Shown here piece by piece: positions 23,560-36,300 of a stretch of DNA of 64,000 bases. The notes below the pieces were generated by a model. That model ran no database searches, was not told where the DNA came from, and saw only the letters and a program-made list of their open reading frames with translations. The translations under genes and the position numbers were made by a program. The first letter of the stretch is position 1; each line of letters starts with the position of its first letter. Origin of the DNA: Takakia lepidozioides (taxonomy: Eukaryota > Streptophyta > Takakiopsida > Takakiales > Takakiaceae); contig CM060732.1 of the NCBI GenBank assembly GCA_030704615.1, positions 57,081,053-57,145,052 on the forward strand, written 5' to 3'.

Positions 23560-24720
23560 GGGAGACACGGCAGCCATTGTGACTGCCAGGGAGAGGGATC
23601 GGATCCTGCAACGAGCCAAGGTTCAAGTGGGAGGGGATACACCTACTTCGAGTGTGGGAGGATGGTCGGGTGAGGATTGTGCCTCACCCCACACAGCGTG
23701 CACGGTTAGTGCGGCATGCCCATGAGGAGTTGGGGCATTTTGGAGTGCGACGCACTCACAGTTTACTGCAGGGGCAGTATTGGTGGCGTGGTATGCATAC
23801 AGAGGTGCAACAGTTCGTGGCTAGGTGCATGGTGTGTGACAGGGTGCGTGCTTCATTCAACGCCCCTACACCACAGTTGCATCCTTTACCAATCATGGGA
23901 TTGGGCTACAGGTGGAGTCTTGACTTCGCAGGACCGTTGCCACTGACTATGCGCCACCACAGATATGTGTTGGTGATGGTGGAGCACTTCTCCAAGTGGA
24001 TTGAGTTGGTTCCATTGCCTGACAAGGCTAGTGAGGGGGGCTGCGTATGCATTCTTGGAGCTTAGCCGATTTGGTGCTCCAGCTGAGGTACTCACGGACC
24101 AAGGGAGAGAGTTCTTGGGGGAGTTTCAGGCTTTGTGTGATAAAGCCTTGATAGACCACCGCACCACTTCTCGGGATCATCCTGAGGCCGATGGCTTAGC
24201 AGAGAGAGTTGTTCAGACGGTGAAGAGGGGTTTGCGCAAGTATGGCTTGCAGAAGGGACACCTAGGAGATTGGGATCTTCAGGTTCCTTGGTTAGCCATG
24301 GGCTACAGGTTCAGCAAACAAGCATCACTTGCCTCCTTCTCACCATATTTCCTTCTCTTTGGCCGAGAGCCGGATTTGCCTGCAGCCATTCGTAGGGACA
24401 CTGCTCAAGTCCTTAACCTTGACGATCCGGACGTGTGGGTACGTGCATGTGATCAGCGTGCAGAGTTGTTCAAGAAAGTCATGCCCATGGCTTTTGAGAA
24501 CCTTGCCATTGCACCGTGATACGTTGAGGTATGCCACTATACGTGGTGGAGGATATCGTCCTGGGGTTCGGAGGTTTAGCCCTGGTGACTATGTTTATTT
24601 GCAGCAGACTGCTCCTACGACTCTGGATGTTACTGCAGGGCGTGTTATTCTGAGGGTTCGAGAGGTGTTGCCCTCAGGGGTCCTGATCTTGGAGGGTCGG
24701 GATGGCATGACTTGGAAGGA
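23560..24720 (+). CDS. Integrase of the methyltransferase retrotransposon
   Basis: The HHCC zinc-binding domain is HAHEELGHFG...CMVCDR (23720-23845). The DDE core has Asp in WSLDFAGPLP (about 23915), Asp in LTDQGREF (about 24090) and Glu in EADGLAERVVQTVKRG (about 24190-24230). One frameshift near 24040 separates the first Asp from the second. The C-terminal SH3-like part, FSPGDYVYLQQT...VREVLPSGVLILEGRDG, is in a further frame at about 24570-24700. It inserts element cDNA into host DNA. Confidence 0.9.
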
Positions 24721-24722
24721 CC

Positions 24723-24953
24723 ATGTGCGTAATTGTGCGCCATGTCACCTTCCCAATGTCGATGGCAGAGTTGACCCAAAACTTGGCAGTGGTACCTGCA
24801 GGTTTGAGGTGCATGCTCTGTGGGTCTGCCAAAGGGGCAGCCACCATGCTGGTGTGTGATCGATGCTCAAGGGGTTGGCATATGGGATGCTTGACACCAC
24901 CTCTTGAGAAGGTTCCTGACGGAGATTGGTTGTGTCCACACTGCTTGGGATAG
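24723..24953 (+). CDS. PHD zinc finger at the end of pol
   Basis: A complete C4HC3 PHD finger is encoded at about 24808-24950: CMLC, then VCDRCSRGWHMGC, then PPLEKVPDGDWLCPHC, followed by a stop at 24951-24953. PHD fingers bind histone H3 tails. In this position, directly after the integrase C-terminus, it replaces the chromodomain used by chromoviruses and is a good candidate for steering integration, or the attached methyltransferase, to particular chromatin. A frameshift near 24720-24800 separates it from the integrase C-terminal frame. I infer it was a fused pol domain; the finger itself is clear. Confidence 0.9.
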   Translation: MCVIVRHVTFPMSMAELTQNLAVVPAGLRCMLCGSAKGAATMLVCDRCSRGWHMGCLTPPLEKVPDGDWLCPHCLG

Positions 24954-25198
24954 TGGCAGTGGACATGACTGGAGGCAGCTAACAAGACATGGGAGGCCAA
25001 GCTCATAGGAGTCAATACATGAGATCCCAAGCTCAAGTTCACAGGTTGCAAGACGGCGACTAACGATGGGGCAACTCTTGCACCCGGCCTCTTGATCTAT
25101 CGAGTTTGAGTGTAGTAGGGATAGTGGTGGAGGACTTAGTGAGGCTATGGTCACTATCACATCTTGTGGCTACCTGGACTTAGAGGGACCTAAGCACC

Positions 25199-25610
25199 AG
25201 CTAGGGGGGCGATTGTGTGGACTAGTGACTGCCATAGTGGGCAGCATAGTGGCAGCCTAGTGACTGACTAGTTGTAGCCTAGTGGTTGGACTAGTGGTGG
25301 ACTAGTGGTATACTAGTGTGTGGTGTGCACATGTGTTGTGTGGTTTTTGGACAGCGATGTAGTTGTGTAGCGATATGTATGCCGCGACTTCATCTCTTGG
25401 GCAGAGGCATTTTCCAGGGTCTCCATCTGTGATGACACCTTGATAAGACTGAGATGAGTTGATGTAGGATAAGGGGAGGGCTTGCTGGTGATGTTGTCCG
25501 ATAGGCCCACGCAACAGAGTCAGAGCGGAAGTCAGCCTGCAAGGATCCAAGTGAGAGAAGTCTAGCATCTTGGGCGATGGCAGTTAGGGCAATGTGTGTC
25601 TAGGGCAATA
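25199..25610 (+). repeat. Polypurine tract and presumed 3' LTR (partial)
   Basis: The purine-rich GCTAGGGGGGCGA is followed by TGTGTGGACTAG at 25214, the expected PPT/LTR junction. From 25214 to about 25325 the word CTAGTGG and near relatives repeat about ten times. The putative LTR runs to the MULE target duplication at 25611. No matching 5' copy was found around 14.8-17.6 kb, so the LTR assignment is tentative. Confidence 0.45.
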
Positions 25611-25619
25611 TATGTCATA
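25611..25619. repeat. MULE target-site duplication, left copy
   Basis: TATGTCATA, identical to 38761-38769. The 9-bp length is typical of Mutator-like elements. Confidence 0.85.
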
Positions 25620-25725
25620 AAGCGTAGCTACGGCGTGAGCCCAGCCCCGTGAGCCTGGGAGCTGAGCTCACGTTCAAGCTTTGAAGCGTGAGCTGAGCTC
25701 ACGCTTCAGGAAGCGTGAGCGGCAT
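25620..25725 (+). repeat. MULE left terminal/subterminal repeat with GTGAGC motifs
   Basis: Holds six copies of the hexamer GTGAGC or its complement (25635, 25649, 25666c, 25688, 25697c, 25715) within 86 bp. The outer ~38 bp pair with the right end. These are likely transposase-binding sites. Confidence 0.75.
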
Positions 25726-25983
25726 GAATCTGCTGGAGAAGCAGGTCCTATAGGCGAGGATTGCAGGAAGAGGGCCTATTACCGTGGACAAAACAAAGGA
25801 GGCCACCATGCACCATGTCTGCAATGCGTGCCAAAAAAGAGGAATATGTAAACATGGCAGATTTGAGCTCAGAATGATTGACACAGTTTATTTCAATTCA
25901 CAGAGAGACGCTTACAATGAATCGCAAGTGCATTTGCCCTCACGTGAACGAAATGTATATGTTTGTCATAAAATGAAAAGTCT

Positions 25984-28900
25984 TCACACGGCAACCTGGA
26001 AACCAGCATGGGAAGCGGGCATGGCTCGTATGTGTTCAAAGAGAAGTTGGCGGAGCTCTACGCGAGGTGTCCCGCTGCAGAAGGTGATGACTTCTCCGTA
26101 GCCTAGTGTGGCTTGGTGAATGAATTGGTCTCTCTTACCGTCGCAACACATAATTACAAGGTATATGTAATATTGATGCTTGCAGGGGACCCACTTCCCT
26201 CTCATGCCGAGAGCGCCCTCACGCATCGTTACAAAATCCGGACAAGTGCACGATGGGAAATTCCCATGGTAACTGATATTCTTTGGCATGAAGAACTGAG
26301 CCAATTGACAGCACTGTGTAAATCCGTCCATACCCCGGGGAAGGGACTTCGGTGATACGAGTCACCGAGCCTGCAAAATTCTAGCCGATTCCATCTTGCA
26401 TTCGTGATCTGCACCCGAAGCAACACGGCGCACTGTTTTTCCATCTCTTTTTTTGTTGGTGGGAGTCGGCACCGGGTGGAGGCATTGTCGGAGCATGTGG
26501 CACATCTGTGCCGACAGTGCATAAGGGCACACCCGGGACCGTGCAAGACAAAACCCTCCCTCCTCCAGCATGCTTATCTCGGTTGAGGACAGCGATGTCC
26601 CAATTTTCACAGGCCAAATTGCGGGGGGAGGGGGCTTCATTATCACGGAAGGACGAACTGTTCCCTTCACGCATCGTGCCATATCGTCTGGGCAGAACCA
26701 AAACTTGTGCTCTTTTGACTCCCACATATATAGGTCGGAACAACCCTGTGAATGTTGGAGCTGGAGTCCCCCTGGAGCCTTTGCATATTTTTGATTTGCA
26801 TTTCTTGAATGAGGGGTCCGAATTGCCATGCAAGCCACTCTAGATCCCGGTGGGGTGCGTTCTATATGCCAGTCACTATCAATGCAATCAGATTCCTGCA
26901 CCATGGCCACCACCTCCTCCAATGGGATTTCCGCTGCTATGCTTGCATGTTCTGCACCTGCTCCACAGGAGGAGGACCCACCTGGGAAGGGGCCGGCACA
27001 GGACTTAGTCTGCACTGGAGACACCTTTGGCACAGAGAAATTGACCCTGTCTGGCCTATGGGAATCTCCATCTGACCCTGGAAGAGTGTTTAATTTCCTT
27101 TTGCATGATCCAAATCTTTCCTCGCCTTCCAAATGGGGGAGCCTGGATTGCAGAGGGGAGCCTTCAGTGCACCTGTTTAGAGCTCTGGCCATCTTTGACG
27201 GGTCTCCGGACCTACTCGCAGCCCTTAGCATCAACAAAGTCGATCGGGGCCCTTCCCTCCACCCCGTCCCATCAGAAAATTGCGGTACCTGGTTTGTTGT
27301 GTAAGTGCCCGCACCATGTCATCAGCAGTGGCCACATACAAGTCACGACCTGCTTTGGTAGACTGTTGCATCCAGGCGTTGTGAACAGTCTCTGCCAAAT
27401 TACACGATGGCATGTCGGCCAAGTCCTCCAAGGACATGTCCTGCAGGAGGCATTGCATGGAAATGTGAGGAAGGAAAAGAAATGGTAGAGGTTCTTCAAG
27501 TGACAATCGAACAACCCCAAATGAACAGGCACGATGCAAAGTGCAATTTGTGTTTAAGGAAAACTTGTGAGGCTTACCGTCGTCATGAAAGCTCCCCACT
27601 GTCTGTACCTGAAGTGCCAGAAACCAACCAGTCCTCCAACTCCTTCAGGTGGATACCTGTAGCAGCACCAGCGGAGAACCACCAAGCCCGGATTGCCTGG
27701 TAAGTGCTCTCAGCTTCTCCCATTGAGGTGGCATTCTTGTACTTCAGACAGAGCCTTCTATGCTCCAACTGAAGGTCAGGGCGAATGCAGCGCTTTGTAT
27801 GACGTGCCAGAGATTGACTCCAATGGAAGAGGCATGTGCGCTCCCTATTTTCCATTGGGACCTAGGATCCCCAACCAAACACGCGCCGCACTGCATTGAA
27901 ATTTGCCTGTGCACTATCAGCCATGAAGCCCGCAAAATTTGTGTTCTGTATTCCATTGCGCTGCATGACGGTCAGGAGGGAATTCCACATGAGCATCTGG
28001 GATTCAGTGTCCTCCGACTGCATATCACAAATTGCTATGGAGAGCACACGCTGGTACGCTGGATCATACACATGGCACGCCATGGTTGTCCAACCCTTCA
28101 CCCGTTTGCAGTGATCAAACATTAACCAACATTTAGCCAAATCTCCTCCAGGTTGCATTCGGCGGACAATGCTCACACCACTGCCTTGGCCCACAGCGGA
28201 CATCTTGAACAAATACACTTTGGACGAGCCCTGGCCAGGGAACATACTGTTTTGAATGAATTCATAGCGACTCCTCCGTTTGAGGTCCATAATGTTGTCC
28301 ATGAATCCAGCAGTGCCTGTGCCCATTCTGAGTGCATTCACCTGGTTTCGAATATTGGGAGAGCTCAACACGGAGAAATGGTCCATGACTGCCTCAAGGG
28401 AATCTGCATCCAGCATTGGCTGTGTCGCATCCCCTTCACCCAGTATGTGTTTTTCCAGGAATGCCTTGCTAGCTGCAAGCGCTATAGCAGAAGGTGTTGC
28501 ACAAGGGGCATTATGGAACTCTTGCTTCAGTAGATTTCTAGCGATGTCCACGCTATCCTGCAACTCCCTTTGGACACAGGATGCTCGTGTGCACCCATAT
28601 GAATGCAGGCACGAGTCATTGTCTTGCATCGATGTGCCACCTGATACATACGAGCGTGGCAAACAGAAACACAGGACGGGGAAAGTTTGCAGAACCTGCA
28701 CACAAAAAGTATTGGTCTTGGGAGGTGCAAGCCCTGGGGTGAAAGGATTCAGGGGCACACCTTCCCACTCACTTTCGTTTGGCTGAGCGCTGTTTCTCAG
28801 CCGAGGGCAAGAAATATTCAGGCACTTGCAATGCCCAACGCAAACCGACCTCCGAAATTTCAAGCCAATGTCGTTATGGATGTTCGAAGTTTTTGTCCTG

Positions 28901-29641
28901 CACCAAGGATGTCCGTCATGTTTCTTGTCCATGCCCTGCAGAAGCCCAGCCAGTCCACTGGAAGACGTGGGAGGGTTGAGCTCAAACAAGATGTCCCCAT
29001 CAAACTGAGCTGGCACGTATTGAACCCGTTGCACTGGAAGGGACTCCCAATCAACAAACGTAGCTCGCTCTTGCACCCAGGCACACCTGCGAGGGCTTTC
29101 AATTTTGGAATGACACTTGTTATCTCTTGCAATTCGTCATCATCAATAAGGGAGTTTGCACTGGCGGAGGAATCTCAGAAACATCCTCCGAGGACGAGTC
29201 CGAAAGAGTAACGAAGGTAGTGGATGTGCTCACCTCTTGTTTCACAGGAACTGTGCCCTTCTGTTGCACGACCGATGCTGCAGTGCCAGGGGTAACGACT
29301 GATCCTGCTGATTGTCTTCTCTCTTTTCCAAGGACACGGTATGTTCCTGGAAGGACTCTCCACTTCCTTCCACACTCGCCAACCAAGGGTTTCTCCAAGT
29401 GCCCAGAATCCAAATTCCCATCCTCGTCATACACCCTCTTCTGAACAAGCAGAGAACCCAACTCCAGCGGGAACACTGTAACCAGCTCATCCTCATGAAC
29501 AACTGCATACCCATCGTCGTCTGCAGTGGCAGTCAGTGGAAGAGTACCTGCATTGGAATGGAATCGAGCGAGTGCATCTCGCTCCCTCGACATGTTTTCC
29601 ATCACTGAACGAAACTGCCGATTCAGAACGGAATCCCCGAA
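25984..29641 (-). CDS. MULE transposase with SWIM zinc finger
   Basis: DDE transposase of a Mutator-like element. Read leftwards, a first clear exon begins at 29641 after acceptor CTCAG (first ATG in it at 29602) and encodes an acidic, serine-rich N-terminus. The long frame 29076-27862 holds a cysteine-rich segment (HCKCLNISCPRL; about 28880-28785) and the catalytic-domain region ending FAGFMADSAQANFNAVRRVFG (about 27920-27860). The next frame has the MULE motif CLFHW (about 27830). WHFRYRQWGAF precedes an intron near 27590, then ETVHNAWMQQSTKAGRDLY (about 27385-27330) follows. The C-terminal exon (26331-25984) carries the SWIM finger CTCPDF...WVPCKH. Several frameshifts or introns interrupt it. 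The 9-bp duplication around the element supports the family call. Confidence 0.85.
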
Positions 29642-30304
29642 CTGAGAGCCCGTAATTATCGAAAGTGGAAATACCACCAGCAAACTGAGGTCAACAAGGT
29701 AGCACCAAACCAAAGGCTGCCGGCGATGCATGCCAAGGATGTAGGGATGACGTGCACCTTCACCTCCCACCAACCAGAAAAACCGTTTTGAAAGACCAGA
29801 GCCACAAGAAGCCGTACTGTTTTTGGATGGAAAACAAACCCTGAAAATGACATGAAACCATCCATTATGAAATGACGGCAACAACCCTGGAGAGCAGTAA
29901 ACAGGAAGATCCGATTGTAATGAGATTGTGTTGCGCCAGAATAGCACAGAACAAACACACACTGATACACTCCACGCATGTGTGCAACACATGGTCATAT
30001 CCGACACAATCCTTTATACCGAATGACCCCATGGGGACGGTCACGGCATAAAAAAAACCACAGGGCATGCAGTACAACACACGTGGATGCATATGTGAAG
30101 CATAACAATTATTGCGAATCTGGAAGAACTGCTCGGAATTGAAAAAGCACTACATTTCTACGGCACATTCGAATTTGAAAGAAGGCAAGGAGGCCGCCAT
30201 GTATTGGCAGGCGGCGAAGTACATCTGACATATATCGCAAATGCATGCAACGGATGTTCTTTTTCTTCGGCGCTTTATTAGCTGGGTAATACAAAGACGA
30301 CAAA

Positions 30305-33300
30305 ATGGATGAATTCCGTTCGCACACAATATCAACAACCCCGCATCCAAATACGGTTGACAACGTCCATTTTATTTTTGTTACATGCGATACCAGACTT
30401 GTTGCAAACGTCAAACTGGAGAGCTCCAGGGGCATCGTGGGGAGCCCTTGTTTCCAGCGGAGGAGAAAGAGAAGGAAGTCATTATACTTCACGAGTTCTA
30501 GAAACAGGAATAGAGCTAGATATAGAATGAGGATGGAAAGAGTGGAGGAAGAGGAAAAGGAGGAAGAAGAGGGAATACAGGAAAGTGTGGCGATGGAGGA
30601 GCAGGAATCTGGAGAAGAACAACAACCCACATAGTTCCAGGAACAGGCGAGGAGGACACTGCGTCTGAGGGAGAGACAGACGACATGGAGGAAGATGTTG
30701 ACACTGGCCTCACGAACGATCTGACCACGGGAAAGAGGAAGGGGGAGAGGCTCACCTACATAGTCGGCGAAGAGAGCAGCCCGAAGCGGAAAGGGTCCCC
30801 GGCAACTGGGAGTCTTCTCGAGTAGCTACGAAAAAAGGTAAAATCTACAGGACCCACATTTGTGAAGAATTCGGCTTTCAATGGCAGGTATTTGAGAAAG
30901 AAAGAACCATTCAGTGGCAGCTCAAACAGTGTGCGTTGCCGCACACTGTTTGAGCTGCACAAGTCACTGTTTAAGGTGCAAAATTCTTCCTTCAACGACA
31001 CCTTTCTGAGGATGAAATGAACCCGCACTTCCAGCTCAAACAGTGTGCGGCAACGCACACTGTTTGAGCAAGTCTTTCAATGTTTTAGGGTGCAAAATTT
31101 GGCCTTCAGTTATCTGCGGGTGAAATGAACCCTTCACTGCCAGCCCAAACAGTGTGCGGCAACGCACACTGTTTGAGCTGAACATTTCAATGTTTTAGGG
31201 TGCAAATTAGGACTTCAGGGGCACCTTCTGAGGATGAATGAACCCTGCACTGCCAGCTCAAACAGTGTGCGGCAACGCACACTGTTTGAACATTTCAATG
31301 TTGGGTGCAAAATTTGATTGAAATGAACCCTTCACTGCCAGCTGACAGTGTGCGGCAACGCACACTGTTTGAGCTGAACATTTCAATGTTTCAGGGTGCA
31401 AAATTTGGACTTCAGGGGCACCTGGATGAAATGAACCCTTCACTGTCAGCTGTGCGGCAACGCACACTGTTTGAGCTGAACATTTCAATGTTTCTGGGTG
31501 CAAAATTTGGACTTCAGGGGCACCTATGTGAGGATGAAATGAACCCTTCACTGCCAGCCCAAACAGTGTGCGGCAACGCACACTGTTTGAGCTGAACATT
31601 TCAATGTTTTGGGTGCAAATTTGGACTTCAGGGGCACCTTTCTGAGGATGAAATGAACCCTTCACTGCCAGCTCAAACAGTGTGCGGCAACGCACACTGT
31701 TTGTTTGCAAACAACCCCACTGTTGTGCGGCAACGCACACTGTTTGAGCTGAACATTTCAATGTTTGGGTGCAAAATTCAGAGTGAAATGAACCCTTCAC
31801 TGCCAGCTCAGACAGTGTGGCAACGCACACTGTTTGAGCTGAACATTTCAATGTTTAGGGTGCAAAATTTGGACTTCAGGGCACCTGGGATGAAATGAAC
31901 CCTTCACTGCAGCCAAACAGTGTGCGGCAACGCACACTGTTTGAGCTGAACATTTCAATGTTTTGGGTGCAAAATTTGGACTTCAGGGGACCTGTTGAGG
32001 ATGAAATGAACCCTTCACTGTCAGCCAACAGTGTGCGGCAACGCACACTGTTTGAGCTGAACATTTCAATGTTTTGGTGCAAAATTTGGTCTTGATCTGA
32101 GGGTGAAATGAACCCTTCACTGCCAGCTCAGACAGTGTGCGGCAACGCACACTGTTTGAGCTGAACATTTCAATGTTTCAGGGTGCAAAATTTGGACTTC
32201 AGGGGCACCTGTGAGGGTGAAATGAACCCTTCACTGCCAGCTCAGACAGTGTGCGGCAACGCACACTGTTTGAGCTGAACATTTCAATGTTTCAGGTGCA
32301 AAATTTGGACTTCAGGGGCACCTCATGAAATGAACCCTTCACTGGTGTGCGGCAACGCACACTGTTTGAGCTGAACATTTCAATGTTTCTGGGTGCAAAA
32401 TTTGGACTTCAGGGGCACCTGTGAGGATGAAAACCCTTCACTGTCAGCCAAAACAGTGTGCGCAACGCACACTGTTTGAGCCATTTCAATGTTTTAGGTG
32501 CAAAATTTGATCTGAGGTTGAAATGAACCCTTCACTGCCAGCTCAACAGTGTGCGGCAACGCACACTGTTTGAGCTGATCTTTCAATGTTTTAGGGTGCA
32601 AAATTTGGTCATGTGGGGGTGAAATGAACCCTTCACTGCCAGCTCAGACAGTGTGCGGCAACGCACACTGTTTGCTGAACATTTCAATGTTTCTGGGTGC
32701 AAAATTTGGACTTCAGGGGACCTGTTTGAGGATGAAATGAACCCTTCACTGCAGCCCAAACAGTGTGCGGCAACGCACACTGTTTGAGCTGAACATTTCA
32801 ATGTTTGTGCAAAATTTGGACTTCAGGCTGAGGTGAAATGAACCCTTCACTCCAGCTCAAACAGTGTGCGGCAACGCACACTGTTTGAGCAGATTTCAAT
32901 GTTTTGGGTGCAAAATTTGATCTGAGGGGAAATGAACCCTTCACTGCCAGCTCAGACAGTGTGCGGCAACGCACACTGTTTGAGCTGAACATTTCAATGT
33001 TTCTGGTGCAAAATTTGGACTTCAGGGGCACCTGGGTGAAATGAACCCTTCACTGCCTCAGACAGTGTGCGGCAACGCACACTGTTTGAGCCATTTCAAT
33101 GTTTCAGGGTGCAAAATTTGGACTTCAGGGGCACCTGGGTGAAATGAACCCTTCACTGCCAGCTCAGACAGTGTGCGGCAACGCACACTGTTTGAGCTGA
33201 ACATTTCAATGTTTCAGGGTGCAAAATTTGGACTTCAGGGGCACCTATGTTGAAATGAACCCTTCACTGTCAGCCCAGTGTGCGGCAACGCACACTGTTT

Positions 33301-36300
33301 GAGCTGAACATTTCAATGTTTCAGGGTGCAAAATTTGGACTTCAGGGGCACCTGTGTGAGGAAATGAACCCTTCACTGCCAGCTCAGACAGTGTGCGGCA
33401 ACGCACACTGTTTGAGCTGATTTCAATGTTTTAGGGTGCAAAATAAGGTTGAAATGAACCCTTGCTCAACAGTGTGCGGCAACGCACACTGTTCACAATG
33501 TTCAAAATTTGGAAAATGAACCTTCACTGCCAGCTATTGTGTGCGGCAACGCACACTGTTTGAGCTGAACATTTCAATGTTTCTGGTGCAAATTTGGACT
33601 TCAGGGGCACCTGTTTGAGGATGAAATGAACCCTTCACTGAGCTGTGCGGCAACGCACACTGTTTGAGCTGGGGACTTCAGGGGCACCTCTGAACCCTTC
33701 ACTGCAGCAAACACACTGTTTGAGATGAAACATTTCAATGTTTCTGGGTGCAAAATTTGGACTTCAGGGGCACCTATGTGAGGATGAAATGAACCCTTCA
33801 CTGTCAGCCCAACAGTGTGCGGCAACGCACACTGTTTGAGCTGAACATTTCAATGTTTTAGGGTGCAAAATTTGGTCTTTAAACATTTCTGGGATAAAAT
33901 GAACCCTTCACTGTCAGCTCAAACAGTCTGCGGAACCGCACACTGTTTAGGCAGAACATATCAATATTGAAGGGCGCAACCTTGGCCTCATGGGCACATA
34001 CTGAGGATGAAATGATCCTTACTGCCAGCTCAAACAGTGTGCGGCAACGCACACTGTTTGAGCAGAACTTTTCAATGTTCTTTCCCTGTGAAAATCGGAA
34101 CATAGGGCAGGTCCGTGAGGATCAATGAACACTTACCTGGCAGCTCAAAGAACACTTACCTGTTTGATCCCACTTTTTCATGCATCAGTCGACGTTTCAT
34201 TCCTCTCTTATAAGAATTTGAGTGAACAACCTTGCAGGAGAAAATGCAAAGTGTGGCGGATGAGGTCCCTCAGGGTCAGGGGAAGGAGACCATAGTTGAT
34301 GTTGACGATGAGTTTTATGAAAGCAAAGCCGCTGAGATGCTGGGGGGTCAAAAGGTGAACTCTCAGCTTGTGGGTTCAAAGTATGCTTGCTCCTGGTGGG
34401 AGGTTGAAGATTCCCCTGTGTAGGTTGGGTTTCCATGCCCGTCGTTCGTCCACCCCTTGTCAAAGACATTCTCAAGCTGGAGGCCGAGTTTGTTCATGGG
34501 TATTTGGATGGATCCGCAGTCTTTTACGTTTCTACTAGGGATTCTAGAGGTAACGAGCTCCTTTTGGATGAGTCAATCGTCGACTCCTGGGACCCCATTT
34601 GGAGACAGGTGAACGAATCCTTCGAACTTCTTTCTCTCCAAAACCTTCCACCCAGGTATTCTCGGGGGAAGATGTTTCACGTTTGGGATGGCAACCACCG
34701 GTTGCTTGCATGGATGGCTGTCATTGGAGGCTGCACTCACAGGAGGAAGAGTGGCATTACTCTGTTCGATCGATGGTGCTTGATTGTGACGACAACATGA
34801 TGGGTCTTCTGACGGCAATGAATGATGTGAACAGGTTGGTTTCTCATTGTACATGTTGCACTTCTGGTTCCGTTCTTCCTTGATTCAAGTCCTTGAATTA
34901 CATTCTGAAATTCAGATATCATTCTGCAGAGGGACGGAGACATCGCATGTCAAAACGAGTCTGGTTCACACACTGTATAGGATACAAAGGATCGGGCAGA
35001 TGCCCTTGACCAACTTCAAGACCATCCTTTCGGCAGAGATGTATAAGAAATGCGAAAGCTCCAAGACTTCGGAAACATGGTACTCGTTGACCCGTGAGGC
35101 TTTCATGGAGTACATGTACACGGTGAGATACATCTTCCTTCATCTGGCCTTTCCATATTCCTGCTTCCACATGTTTGTTTCTGTCTGTCTCCCTTGACCT
35201 TGGATTGATGCAACTCTCTTGCATTCCCTTGCAGCAAGACATTGCAGATGCAGGGGAGCGTGGCAAACTGGAATACTATAGCTCTACCCCTGAGGAGAGA
35301 AGGACAGCAAAGGGGGTTGAAAGTCACATCCAGAAGGAGATGAACGCTACAAGAAGGACAATAATGAGTGCTTTTGTGAAGCAGTTGAGAATGGCCGACC
35401 CATCATTCGGGCCGCAGTTTCTCCTGGAGATAAAAAACCATTATAACAAGCCAGGCAAGCCGGAGATGGCCCAGGAGAAGTTGCACAGGTTGTCTACCGC
35501 CGTCGTGTCTTCTGAACAGAAGGTGAAGTGGCTACAGATATGGAACTCCGATCCCACAGTTAGGGATACCCACATGTTCCCAAGGCCAGAGAAGAGAGAA
35601 GACCCAGCGTGTCGTTCCTGTCAGTGACAATGTGCTGGACACCTGGCTTCACAAGGCCACTTACTGGAGCCAGGTGTGATGTCCTCTCGTATCTCACTTT
35701 CTTTTCTCTTTTCCTGTCCTTCTCTTCCCATTGCCTCTTACATTCGCTGTGACTGTTTTGGGTTCATTCTTCCATTTCAATTGTTTTGCAGTTGGAAGAA
35801 AGGCCCGATCGGTTCTGCATACTCAGCTGGCTGACTATGGCATCACTATGACAGCTCCGAAGGTCTCCTTCGAAGCTTACATGAGGAAATGGAGAGCCAC
35901 AGTGTGGCACTCTGGTTTCTTTAGAGAGTTCAGCAAGGAGGGTGGCATCAGTCGAACAAATGAGCTTGACCAGCAGGAAAAAAGGAGAGGAAGCCTGGAA
36001 ACGATGCCTTTACAGGTGCACACCCTTGCACTCTTTACTTGTGTTGTGGTTGCAATGTGTTGTGTGGCATACTGTTTAAGGGGGTCTTCCTGTGTGTGTT
36101 GAAAAAGCTGGGACACAATATGTGCACTGGAAAAAGGCTGTGTCTGTTCCTGCAGGTACATTAGGTTTGTTCTCTTGGAAGAGAATTGCTTGGACAAACA
36201 TCCAGATTTCGTGGACCTTGGCTTGTCCCTGCTGGCAACCAGACCATGTTCACTGCTGGGATCTTGCATGACTGGGGCCCAGACCATCTTTCTTCTTGTG

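Larger units (their letters stand above)
14830..25610 (+). mobile_element. Ty3/gypsy retrotransposon carrying a C5 DNA methyltransferase and a PHD finger
   Basis: Plus-strand order is gag with zinc knuckles (17691-19083), aspartic protease (19696-20460), C5-cytosine DNA methyltransferase (20581-21716), RT and RNase H (21828-23340), integrase (23560-24720) and PHD finger (24723-24953). A purine tract (GCTAGGGGGGCGA, 25199 on) is followed by a likely 3' LTR start TGTGTGGACTAG at 25214. A TATA-bearing, LTR-like region lies near 14834-15200, but I could not match its sequence to the 3' side, so borders are approximate and one LTR may be truncated. The internal arrangement is clear even though the frames are broken. 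Confidence 0.86.

Noticed and set aside
14830-25610. A clean LTR pair for the methyltransferase retrotransposon
   Set aside because: The sequence after the 3' purine tract could not be matched to any stretch between 14.0 and 17.7 kb by eye, so borders are left open.
31258-33031. Long open frames across the minisatellite on both strands
   Set aside because: They arise because the repeat period often preserves frame; the peptide is the same repeat unit over and over with no family match.
30905-34110. CRISPR-like array of palindromic repeats
   Set aside because: The segments between palindromes are themselves repeated rather than unique spacers, the genome is a plant's, and there are no cas genes; it is a minisatellite.
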